A DNA stretch of 36,138 nt, taken from positions 1 to 36,138 of the forward strand of contig JALCNL010000014.1 in assembly GCA_022649055.1 (NCBI GenBank), given 5' to 3'. Source of the stretch: Megasphaera sp. GTDB lineage: Bacteria; Bacillota; Negativicutes; Veillonellales; Megasphaeraceae. Shown here piece after piece: positions 9,701 to 15,570 of this stretch (positions are counted from its first letter, which is position 1; every line of letters starts with the position of its first letter). The notes beneath the pieces were generated by a model, which was given only the letters and a program-made list of their open reading frames with translations, was not told the DNA's origin and ran no database searches. Made by a program: the position numbers and the translations under genes.

Positions 9701-9897
9701 ATGACAGATGCCACCGTAGTACCGATAACGTCTGCATTAGCCCCTGAATACGTTGCGGATATGTATACCTGCGGCGGTGTTACTTTCGGATATTTTGCTA
9801 CCGGCAATGTTACCATTGCCAACAAACCGATGATGCTAATCATCAATGCGATGACGATTGCAAAGATAGGTCTGTGAATAAAAAATTTCGAAATCAC
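6718..9897 (-). CDS. RND multidrug efflux transporter, HAE1 family (AcrB/MexB-like)
   Basis: This 1059-residue inner-membrane proton-driven pump expels hydrophobic or amphiphilic compounds. It starts with the characteristic FFIHRPIFA block (residues 5-13). The TM4 proton-relay aspartates are D412 and D413 in GLLVDDAIVV, and the TM10 lysine is K946 in GLAAKNAILI. All catalytic residues of the family are therefore kept. Two large periplasmic loops separate TM1/TM2 and TM7/TM8, as expected for a 12-TM protein. It lies 24 bases after the adaptor gene and forms one operon with it and a TetR regulator. No outer-membrane channel is encoded nearby. I do not assign acrB or mexB orthology because substrate range cannot be read from sequence. 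Confidence 0.95.
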   Translation of the reverse strand: MISKFFIHRPIFAIVIALMISIIGLLAMVTLPVAKYPKVTPPQVYISATYSGANADVIGTTVASVIEQQLIGVEHLVNVESSSTDSGSYRATVQFTTDSNGDMDTVNTQNKVSQVTATLPTDVQNLGVTVGKSSSTMAMVFSLVSPNSTYDQVFMKNYATQFFMDAIKAVPGVGDVTEFGSDYAMRIWLDPAKMAVLKIVPTDISSALTTQNVQAAVGTIGTNPIGNSQQYQYTLRTDGRLKTADEFKKIIIRTNSDGSMIHLGDVATVQLGAKSYSVSGLYNENGKQISTAGFQVSLTSDANAVQTVSGILKVLKKAQESFPPDLEYRVIYDSTEFVKASITEVIHTFIEALLLVAFIVFVFLQSWRSTFIPLIAVPVSLLGTFAAFQLLGFSINTLTLFAMVLAIGLLVDDAIVVIEAVEYEIKYHARSPIEATEVAMRNVQNPVIGVACVLSAVFVPVSFLSGMSGILYRQFALTIAVSVMISAFVALTLTPALCGMMLKVYKPEEREKGIYKWFNAFNDGFDRLINWYGKKLAYLHIHIKWCVVFLVLISTITAGLFNIIPTGFVPSEDNGFAIADVTLPEGTSQQKTEKTVSEVANWIAKLPNIQGVMGISGYGMLAGAQKPNSGAVMIKMKDWDERKTADLSVDTLVKNIMGYGMKAVPQATIMAFNPPPIDGMGVSSGFTYQLENRGGHTTAELYDMAQQFIGAARKRPEIGSIYTTFTNDTPGYNLDIDREKVQKSGVSMSDLYNVLQIYYGSYQVNDFTIFGKNFKTIIQANPAYRKNINDNKFLYVKNSSGELIPVNDFIRPRPIGAASIITRFNDYPSIKITGSPANGYSSGDALKALEEVSKETLTDGYYYEWAGMSREEIEAGNKTYYVFGLALLFVFLVLAALYESWKVPFAVLLSVPTGLFGATSFIYLLNQQNNIYFQIGILAVIGLAAKNAILIIEYAKIRVDERGMDPVSAAIEAAKIRLRPIIMTSLAFVVGSIPLATATGAGAASRVTMGITVVFGTSVATLLGVFIIPMLFIIMENFGRGVKRPSGKQKSKIGNLENS

Positions 9898-9921
9898 TCG
9901 TATTTCCCCCTATCTTTAATA

Positions 9922-11079
9922 CTAACTCTGTGATACCTTGGCATCACCTTTTTCAATATCGTCCTTGGTCAGCAAATGCTGGTCCAGCTGCCCCGCAGTA
10001 TTTGCCTTTTGGTATCCATCGACAATAATGGTATCCCCATCCTGCAACCCAGAATTAATGATCCAAAACTTACCGACCTGCTGACCTGGCTGTACTTCTT
10101 TATTCTGCATTTCACCATTTTCGTTCAAAACGGCTACAAAATATTTTCCCAATGTCTGCTGTACCGCACGCTGCGGAACAAGAATCGCCTTTTGCTGTAC
10201 CTGTGTATCGGAAATAACAGTAGCATATAAACCGGGAATCAGCATATTGTACGGATTGGCAAATACCGCCTTTACCGTAATAGCGCCGCTGTTATTCTGT
10301 ATGCCATGATTGATCTGGACTACGTGTCCTTCTTCTGCATATATCGTGCCGTCACTGAGCCGGAGTTTTAAATGATTGCCCCAGCTTCCCGGATTATCTG
10401 CGCTCTTTTTTACCATCTGCAGATATTCTGCTTCGCTGATGGAAAATTCTACGTACACGGGATCCTGTGTGGATATCGTAACCAGTGCAGTAGAACCCGC
10501 TGTGGCAAAGGTTCCTACAGGAACATCATCTACATTTAATTTTCCGGAAAAAGGTGCATATACAATCGTATCATCCACATTGTCCTGGGCCGATTGTACT
10601 TGGGCAGCATTTGCTTCGAGAACAGCATTTTCCTGATTCGTCGCAGCTTCCTGATCGGTTACTGTCTGCTGCGAAATGGCATCTTGATCCGCTAACGTCT
10701 GATACCGGCGCAGATTCATCTGCTGGTTAGCAAGGTTAGCGGCTGCCTGCGCCTGCGTTGCCTTGGCCTGTGCCAAGGCAGCATCATACTGGCGGCTGTC
10801 TAAGCGAAATAAAGGCTGTCCTGCAGAAACGATATCACCGCCTTTAATATATTTTTCCAGTACGCGTCCGGATATCTTCGCTTGTACCGGTACCTTATCT
10901 GTAGCAATGACCATCCCGCTGTATTCTGCCGTAACCGGCGTATCTTCCGCCGCAACCTTATAGGTATTCACACTGACGGCCATTTTCTGTTGTCCCTTAT
11001 TAGCACCGCAGCCGGCAAGCAATGCCGCAATAGTAATAACTGCCAACCCGGTTTTTAACAATCTACTTGTGTTTATCAT
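9922..11079 (-). CDS. RND efflux periplasmic adaptor (AcrA/MexA family), lipoprotein
   Basis: This 385-residue membrane fusion protein links the inner-membrane RND pump to an outer-membrane channel. A lipoprotein signal peptide is visible: positively charged start, hydrophobic stretch 11-20, and the lipobox LAGC with C24 as the predicted lipid-modified residue. A barrel-sandwich (biotinyl-lipoyl-like) domain begins at about 62 (VQAKISGRV). An alpha-helical hairpin rich in A, Q and N follows at about 98-165, and beta-barrel and membrane-proximal domains complete it. The ATG at 11079 has an upstream GGAGG and lies within the end of tetR (17-base overlap), so it is translated from the tetR transcript. 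Confidence 0.93.
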   Translation of the reverse strand: MINTSRLLKTGLAVITIAALLAGCGANKGQQKMAVSVNTYKVAAEDTPVTAEYSGMVIATDKVPVQAKISGRVLEKYIKGGDIVSAGQPLFRLDSRQYDAALAQAKATQAQAAANLANQQMNLRRYQTLADQDAISQQTVTDQEAATNQENAVLEANAAQVQSAQDNVDDTIVYAPFSGKLNVDDVPVGTFATAGSTALVTISTQDPVYVEFSISEAEYLQMVKKSADNPGSWGNHLKLRLSDGTIYAEEGHVVQINHGIQNNSGAITVKAVFANPYNMLIPGLYATVISDTQVQQKAILVPQRAVQQTLGKYFVAVLNENGEMQNKEVQPGQQVGKFWIINSGLQDGDTIIVDGYQKANTAGQLDQHLLTKDDIEKGDAKVSQS

Positions 11080-11659
11080 TCGTTGATTTTCCTCCGTTCT
11101 TTTTTATGCCATACAATACGATTTTGATACACGCTTCCATATATTCGGGAAACGTGTAGCTTTGATCCAGCGTATCAAATTGATCAAAAATTTCCACTGC
11201 CGTACCGTGCAGCATATGCATGAGAAGCTGCTTGTCAAAATACTCAAATTCATTACTTTCCTGTGCCTCCGCCACGAATTGTTCCAACTGTTTCCAATCC
11301 CGCCGAGACCGTTCCTGCACAAGTTCATATAAACCGGGCATTTTCTTAAAAAAACGCGTGGTTTCTTTCATGGAAAAGACCTTGGTTACACGAGAACGAA
11401 TAGAAAAATACGTGATCAGTTTTTCTTCTGGGCTCATATTTTTATCAGCCAGCAGCAATGTATGCTGCTCATATAAATCGTCCATAATAGAAAAAATAGC
11501 TTCACGCACCACGACCTGCTTGGATGAAAAATTTTCATACAATGTCCGCTTACTGATACGCAAACACCGGGCCAAATCATCCATATGAAAATCTGGTCCG
11601 TGCCGATCCATTTTATTTAACGTTTCTGCAAGTATTCTTTTTTTAATATCCTGTGTCAT
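11063..11659 (-). CDS. TetR-family regulator of the efflux operon
   Basis: This 198-residue protein has an N-terminal TetR-type helix-turn-helix at about 25-47 (MDDLARCLRISKRTLYENF) and a helical ligand-binding C-terminal region. It is the first gene of tetR-adaptor-pump, with its 3' end overlapping the adaptor start. The likely role is autorepression of the whole operon, relieved by pump substrates. That is inferred from position and from a palindrome on the operon promoter (11725-11746). The effector cannot be read from the sequence. Confidence 0.9.
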   Translation of the reverse strand: MTQDIKKRILAETLNKMDRHGPDFHMDDLARCLRISKRTLYENFSSKQVVVREAIFSIMDDLYEQHTLLLADKNMSPEEKLITYFSIRSRVTKVFSMKETTRFFKKMPGLYELVQERSRRDWKQLEQFVAEAQESNEFEYFDKQLLMHMLHGTAVEIFDQFDTLDQSYTFPEYMEACIKIVLYGIKKNGGKSTNDKHK

Positions 11660-11715
11660 ATCGTACCTCTGCCAAGGAGAAAAACTTTTTTTATCATTCC
11701 AGTACCACTTTTTAT

Positions 11716-11744
11716 AGTGTAATATATTGACCTATATATGTCAA
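11716..11744 (-). promoter_or_regulatory. Promoter of tetR-adaptor-pump operon
   Basis: On the minus strand a perfect -35 TTGACA (11739-11744) is followed after exactly 17 bases by a -10-like TACACT (11716-11721). It lies about 55 bases upstream of the tetR start and is overlapped by the inverted repeat at 11725-11746. Confidence 0.65.
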
Positions 11745-11746
11745 TA
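11725..11746. promoter_or_regulatory. Palindromic operator, probable TetR-regulator site
   Basis: The perfect inverted repeat TATTGAC-N8-GTCAATA covers the -35 hexamer and the spacer of the operon promoter. A 22-bp dyad at this position is typical of TetR-family autorepressor operators. Assignment to the adjacent regulator is inferred from position. Confidence 0.6.
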
Positions 11747-11810
11747 ATATTTCAATTACTTTACAGGTTTATTACAAGTTTTTTATTTACAGAACAAAAC
11801 ACCACGAATT

Positions 11811-12311
11811 CTATTTAATCATTCGATGCAGGACTTGACGAACGGGCAGAAATTTATAAATTAAAGCTCCCAAAGCAGCTCCCAACATCGTATTCGGCAA
11901 GAAAGCCAGGACAAAAAAGAAAAAGGCTGCAGCCTGAGAATCAAGAATAATTGCAGCAATAGGATACGCGATAAGCCCGCCGAGAATTCCCGTGCCAAAT
12001 ACTTCTCCCACAACAGCTCCCCATACAGAGCCTGTTTTTTTATAGAGAATACCTGATAATACGGCACCGATCATACTCCCTGGATATGCAAGAATAGTTC
12101 CCATTCCCATGGCAATTCGAATAGAAGAAATACAAAAAGCTCCGGTCAAAGAATATCTCCAACCCAGCATCATCGCTAAAAGCACATTGATCATATGCTG
12201 CACGGGAAACGCTTTAGCCGCACCCAAAGGAATGGAAAAAGGTGCCAATAGCACACCAATAGCGATAAAAATCGCTGTAAGTGTTAATTTCCGCAAATCA
12301 TTTTGTTCCAT
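11811..12311 (-). CDS. thiW: ECF transporter S component, ThiW family
   Basis: This 166-residue, strongly hydrophobic protein has about five to six membrane helices. It matches the ThiW type of energy-coupling-factor substrate-binding component: PLGAAKAFPVQHMINV near 28-43, YPGSMIGAVLSGILYK near 76-91 and FLPNTMLGA near 139-147. ThiW proteins are predicted to take up the thiazole moiety of thiamine (hydroxyethylthiazole), using shared EcfA/EcfT modules encoded elsewhere. It overlaps the end of thiM by 14 bases, which supports a joint uptake and phosphorylation function. No convincing terminator follows it before the tetR promoter. Confidence 0.9.
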   Translation of the reverse strand: MEQNDLRKLTLTAIFIAIGVLLAPFSIPLGAAKAFPVQHMINVLLAMMLGWRYSLTGAFCISSIRIAMGMGTILAYPGSMIGAVLSGILYKKTGSVWGAVVGEVFGTGILGGLIAYPIAAIILDSQAAAFFFFVLAFLPNTMLGAALGALIYKFLPVRQVLHRMIK

Positions 12312-13119
12312 TTTCTATCAAAACCTTTCCATATAAATTAAAACTATCTGCCGTAAACTGATATATTGAATTAAACAGCAGGTGATGAAAAGAACCAGGA
12401 CCGGCATCTCCGCCTTCCGCCAGTGCCTGTTCTCCGGCGATTGCCATAACGGAGGTACCTGCTGCGGCTGCCGTAAACGGGTCTGTAACCGCTGCAAAAG
12501 AAGCAATAAGAGACGTAGTCATGCAGCCGGTCCCTGTGACATAGGTCAGCATAGGACATCCGTTTCCAAGCAGCACGCTATGTGTTCCATCAGATACGGC
12601 GTCTATTTCTCCGGTAATGACTACCGTTGTTCCCAGCAACCGTGCCATCCGTGTAATTAAAGATAGATCGACAGTTGTGTTTGCATGATTGTCAACACCT
12701 GGGTTGACACCGCTTTTTTTATAGGCTAGACAAAGTATTTCACTTAAATTACCGCGTATAATCGTGATGGGTATATTCTGTATCACCCGCAGTACCGATT
12801 CTGTACGGTAGGCAGTGCCTCCGGCCCCTACGGGATCCAAGATAATCGGTATATCCGCTTTTTCTGCGGCTTTTCCGGCTAGCAGCATAGCGTCTACGGT
12901 CCAATGCTGTAACGTCCCCATATTCAACAGCAATGCGTCTGCCGCTGCTGCCATCTCTTCTACTTCTTCCACCGCGTTTGTCATGGTCGGAGAAGCGCCC
13001 ACAGACAATGTAGCATTAGCACAATCATTCATCGTCACAAAATTAGTTATATGATGGACAAGTGGTCGTTTTGACCGCAATTGCCGCAGCGCCGATCCTG
13101 CATCCTCCCATAATTTCAT
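12298..13119 (-). CDS. thiM: Hydroxyethylthiazole kinase
   Basis: This 273-residue ribokinase-fold enzyme phosphorylates 4-methyl-5-(2-hydroxyethyl)thiazole with ATP in the thiamine salvage pathway. Family motifs seen are VHHITNFVTMND (21-32), LDPVGAG (94-100), RGNLSE (122-127) and the nucleotide/anion-hole motif VTGTGCM (194-200) with the catalytic cysteine C199. Length is normal. An AGGAG site precedes the ATG. It is 12 bases downstream of a YhcH-family gene and overlaps thiW. I found no TPP riboswitch upstream of this gene or of the operon head. Confidence 0.95.
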   Translation of the reverse strand: MKLWEDAGSALRQLRSKRPLVHHITNFVTMNDCANATLSVGASPTMTNAVEEVEEMAAAADALLLNMGTLQHWTVDAMLLAGKAAEKADIPIILDPVGAGGTAYRTESVLRVIQNIPITIIRGNLSEILCLAYKKSGVNPGVDNHANTTVDLSLITRMARLLGTTVVITGEIDAVSDGTHSVLLGNGCPMLTYVTGTGCMTTSLIASFAAVTDPFTAAAAGTSVMAIAGEQALAEGGDAGPGSFHHLLFNSIYQFTADSFNLYGKVLIENGTK

Positions 13120-13131
13120 GTTGCATCGCTC

Positions 13132-13599
13132 CTAACTAATGCGTATTTTCAAAATAACCTTGCGTATCGGTTTTGAAATGCCATCGGGCGCGCATAAAGC
13201 ACGGTGTCCGTCACCGGGCATAAAAACAGCAAACGTTGCGCCCGGTATCATGAGAATCTTTATATCTTCCGATAATTTTGGTGCATACATGTATCCATCC
13301 GATTCGGAATAACTTTTGACACATTCTCCCGCATTGCACAACGGTTGATATCCAATATATTCGTCACCGGAAATAACCATTTGTATGTCCGCATATTTTT
13401 TATGCGCTTCCATCAGATGTTCTGCGGCGGCAGCGGTCTTACCTTCGTCAACATTCATAAAGTTTCCGTTCCCCAGATCATGCCGCCCCGGCAAAAAAGA
13501 TTGGATATCGGCTTCTGCCAATTTAGATATCCATGGCACTAAAAAATCCGGCATATATCTTTTTTCTGATTTCCATTGGTTTATATTTCCTACATACAT
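13132..13599 (-). CDS. YhcH/YjgK/YiaL family protein (DUF386)
   Basis: This 155-residue cupin-fold protein belongs to the family that includes E. coli YhcH, YiaL and EbgC. The conserved blocks are the N-terminal MYVGNINQW, HLMEAHKKYADIQMVISG near 83-100, and the C-terminal FAVFMPGDGHRALC, whose histidines and acidic residues usually bind a metal. Members are tied to sugar catabolism, such as sialic acid or galactoside use. The open frame extends up to 13728, but the ATG at 13599 has an AGGAG site and begins exactly at the family N-terminus. Its position ahead of thiM-thiW in one transcript is unusual, and no sugar genes lie nearby. Confidence 0.85.
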   Translation of the reverse strand: MYVGNINQWKSEKRYMPDFLVPWISKLAEADIQSFLPGRHDLGNGNFMNVDEGKTAAAAEHLMEAHKKYADIQMVISGDEYIGYQPLCNAGECVKSYSESDGYMYAPKLSEDIKILMIPGATFAVFMPGDGHRALCAPDGISKPIRKVILKIRIS

Positions 13600-13661
13600 A
13601 TGAAAAAGCTCCTCTCCTGCGTCCTTTAAACTATTTTCCTTGCAGTAATTCTTCCCTTTAT

Positions 13662-13689
13662 TTGATTTGTTTGACAAATATGCTATAAT
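13662..13689 (+). promoter_or_regulatory. Extended -10 promoter of the flavin-reductase-like gene
   Basis: TGCTATAAT at 13681-13689 is a perfect -10 with the TGn extension. A weak TTGATT lies 16 bases upstream (13662-13667). A consensus TTGACA at 13671-13676 is too close (7 bases) to act as the -35 for this -10. The AGAAGGGGG ribosome binding site is at 13701-13709. The opposite-strand YhcH operon must start from the same 120-base gap, where I see no strong minus-strand promoter. Confidence 0.65.
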
Positions 13690-13719
13690 CGAGTAACAAA
13701 AGAAGGGGGTATATAAGCA

Positions 13720-14214
13720 ATGATACAAGCTAGTGAATATGGTAAAATCTTTAATGATCGTTTGAATAAAGGTGCTTTTTTAAACACAAGCAACGGGCAA
13801 AAAGCTAATACGATGACGGTGTCATGGGGAAGCATAGGTATTATGTGGGGCGCTCCCACCGTTACTATTATGGTACGGCAAACCCGGTATTCCAAAGAAA
13901 ACCTGAATACTATCAAGGCATTCACACTATCCGTCCCTATGGATGACTCCTACCAAGACGCGTTGGCTTTATGCGGCAGTAAATCAGGCCGGGATATAGA
14001 TAAATATGCAGCTGCCGGGATTACCCCGCAAGCCCCGAAAACCGGTATTGTTCCCGTCATCGGCGGCGGTCCGTTTTTGCAGATTGAATGTTCCGTTGTA
14101 TACGAACGGAAGATGGATCTCGCATGCCTGAACCCTGCGGAAAGAAAAACATGGTACGGCGATACAGAGCATACGTTTTATATCGGCAAAATCAACGCAG
14201 TATATACGGTATAA
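13720..14214 (+). CDS. Flavin reductase-like FMN-binding protein
   Basis: This 164-residue protein fits the flavin-reductase-like domain with a split-barrel FMN-binding fold. Supporting blocks are TMTVSWGSIGIMWGAPTVTIMVRQTRYS near 28-55 and ENLNTIKAFTLSVP near 56-69, plus a C-terminal HTFYIGKINAVY strand that matches the usual H-x-hydrophobic-x-G ending. Such proteins bind FMN and either reduce free flavin with NAD(P)H or act as uncharacterised flavoproteins in anaerobes. The partner is unknown. It is a single gene with its own extended -10 promoter, a strong ribosome binding site and a perfect terminator, divergent from the YhcH-thiM-thiW operon. Confidence 0.85.
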   Translation: MIQASEYGKIFNDRLNKGAFLNTSNGQKANTMTVSWGSIGIMWGAPTVTIMVRQTRYSKENLNTIKAFTLSVPMDDSYQDALALCGSKSGRDIDKYAAAGITPQAPKTGIVPVIGGGPFLQIECSVVYERKMDLACLNPAERKTWYGDTEHTFYIGKINAVYTV

Positions 14215-14259
14215 CCAATACGGTATGCCATCTTTGCTGCCCGTCCATGTGTATATGAC

Positions 14260-14296
14260 ACACCCCGTAGTCACTCCTTGACTACGGGGTGTTTTT
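14260..14296 (+). terminator. Intrinsic terminator after the flavin-reductase-like gene
   Basis: A perfect 14-bp stem (14260-14273 with 14279-14292) with a 5-base loop is followed by five T's on the plus strand. The T tract overlaps the TAA of the convergent small gene at 14295. The opposite flank is not T-rich, so it mainly serves plus-strand transcription. Confidence 0.9.
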
Positions 14297-14621
14297 AATC
14301 TTTCGTTCTCCCCATGACCGAATTGAAATCCGGTCCGTCAAAAACAAGCCAAGCCATACACAGTATATCTTCCGGTATTCCCCCGTATTCCGCCTCTTCT
14401 CGAGCCCGGTGCCGTATTTCCGGGGGAACATGTTCCATCCCTTTGGGAATATCCTTCCAATATTGGACAAGCATCCGAGCAAATGCTCTCTGCTCCTGTT
14501 CACCCACACAGCCAACGATAGTGCTTATGGCTTGTTCTTCTGCCGCCGAACAGTCTGCCTCTTGCGTAACATTAAGCTGATGCACCATTTCCAAAAGTTC
14601 CGTCGTATTTTTAGTCATCAT
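14295..14621 (-). CDS. Hypothetical protein downstream of ftsY
   Basis: I do not recognise this protein. It is 108 residues from the ATG at 14621 (107 from the adjacent ATG at 14618). It is soluble, has no signal peptide or membrane segment, and looks helical and acidic. The most distinctive part is its C-terminal half: WKDIPKGMEHVPPEIRHRAREEAEYGG followed by IPEDILCMAWLVFDGP. The frame stays open to 14645, but a GAGG site sits 5 and 8 bases before the paired ATGs. The start lies inside the end of ftsY, so it is co-transcribed and probably coupled. In many Firmicutes ylxM and ffh follow ftsY; this protein does not look like YlxM. Confidence 0.65.
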   Translation of the reverse strand: MMTKNTTELLEMVHQLNVTQEADCSAAEEQAISTIVGCVGEQEQRAFARMLVQYWKDIPKGMEHVPPEIRHRAREEAEYGGIPEDILCMAWLVFDGPDFNSVMGRTKD

Positions 14622-15570
14622 TTTCCTCATTTTCCTCTTTTTCACGTTCCGTTATATGTCTGTCAAATAATGCATCGGCAAATTCCGCCGCATCAAACGG
14701 CCGCAGATCATCGACGCCTTCCCCGACGCCAATCCAGCGGACAGGCACTCCCAGTTCGCGCTTAACCGATAAAATAACGCCGCCTTTCGCTGTACCGTCA
14801 AGTTTTGTCAAAACCACGCCGGTAAGCGGCACTACTTCTCCAAATAATTTAGCTTGACTAACGGCATTCTGGCCGGTTGTCGCATCTAAAACAAGCAGTG
14901 TTTCCTGCGGTGCCCCTGCGATATTTTTACTGGCGACTCTGGCCATTTTACGCAATTCTTCCATCAAATTTGATTTTGTCTGCAGTCTTCCGGCTGTATC
15001 AACAAGAAGTATATCTATGTCATGCGCCTTGGCAGAAGCCGTAGCATCAAAAACAACGGCAGCCGCATCAGCTCCTTCGCGATGCTTAATAATGGGAACC
15101 TCTGTCCGCTGCGCCCAAATCGTAAGCTGTTCAGCAGCCGCCGCGCGAAACGTATCGCCAGCTGCAATCATTACCTTTTTACCCCGCTGCTTATAATATT
15201 TTGCCAATTTTCCTATTGTCGTAGTTTTTCCTACCCCATTGACGCCGACAATAAAAATAACTTCAACAGAACCGCTGTGACTGCCTATCGGTTCTGCATT
15301 TTCATTCAGCAAATCGGTAATACATTTTTGAAGATATGGCACTACATCGTTCGTATCTTTGATACTTTTATTTTTCACCCCGGTACGAAGCATATCCATG
15401 AGATACTCCGTTGTTTCTACTCCAATATCACTGGTTAATAAAACTGCCTCCAAATCATCATACATATCATCATCAATGTTAGCATATCCTAATACCACCG
15501 TCTCAATATTTTTAATAAAAGAACCTTTTGTTTTTTCCAGACCTTTTCTAAGTTTTGAAAAAAATCCCAT
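14611..15570 (-). CDS. ftsY: Signal recognition particle receptor FtsY
   Basis: This 319-residue SRP GTPase receptor docks SRP-ribosome complexes at the cytoplasmic membrane. The NG domain is complete: G1 GVNGVGKT at 109-116, G3 DTAGRL at 191-196, and the TKLDGTAKGG block at 255-264. The N-terminal A domain is almost absent; the protein opens with a short basic amphipathic segment (FFSKLRKGLEKTK), as in the short Firmicute forms. The start overlaps the smc stop as TAATG. The smc-ftsY order is classic for Firmicutes. Confidence 0.97.
   Translation of the reverse strand: MGFFSKLRKGLEKTKGSFIKNIETVVLGYANIDDDMYDDLEAVLLTSDIGVETTEYLMDMLRTGVKNKSIKDTNDVVPYLQKCITDLLNENAEPIGSHSGSVEVIFIVGVNGVGKTTTIGKLAKYYKQRGKKVMIAAGDTFRAAAAEQLTIWAQRTEVPIIKHREGADAAAVVFDATASAKAHDIDILLVDTAGRLQTKSNLMEELRKMARVASKNIAGAPQETLLVLDATTGQNAVSQAKLFGEVVPLTGVVLTKLDGTAKGGVILSVKRELGVPVRWIGVGEGVDDLRPFDAAEFADALFDRHITEREKEENEENDD

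Noticed and set aside
11747-11810. Terminator after thiW
   Set aside because: Only two TTTACAG direct repeats and AT-rich sequence were seen; no stem with a T tract.
13671-13689. TTGACA followed closely by TATAAT as one promoter
   Set aside because: The spacing is only 7 bases; the TGn-extended -10 with an upstream TTGATT is the workable reading.
13600-13719. TPP riboswitch upstream of the YhcH-thiM-thiW operon
   Set aside because: I looked for the conserved CTGAGA and associated stems and did not find them.
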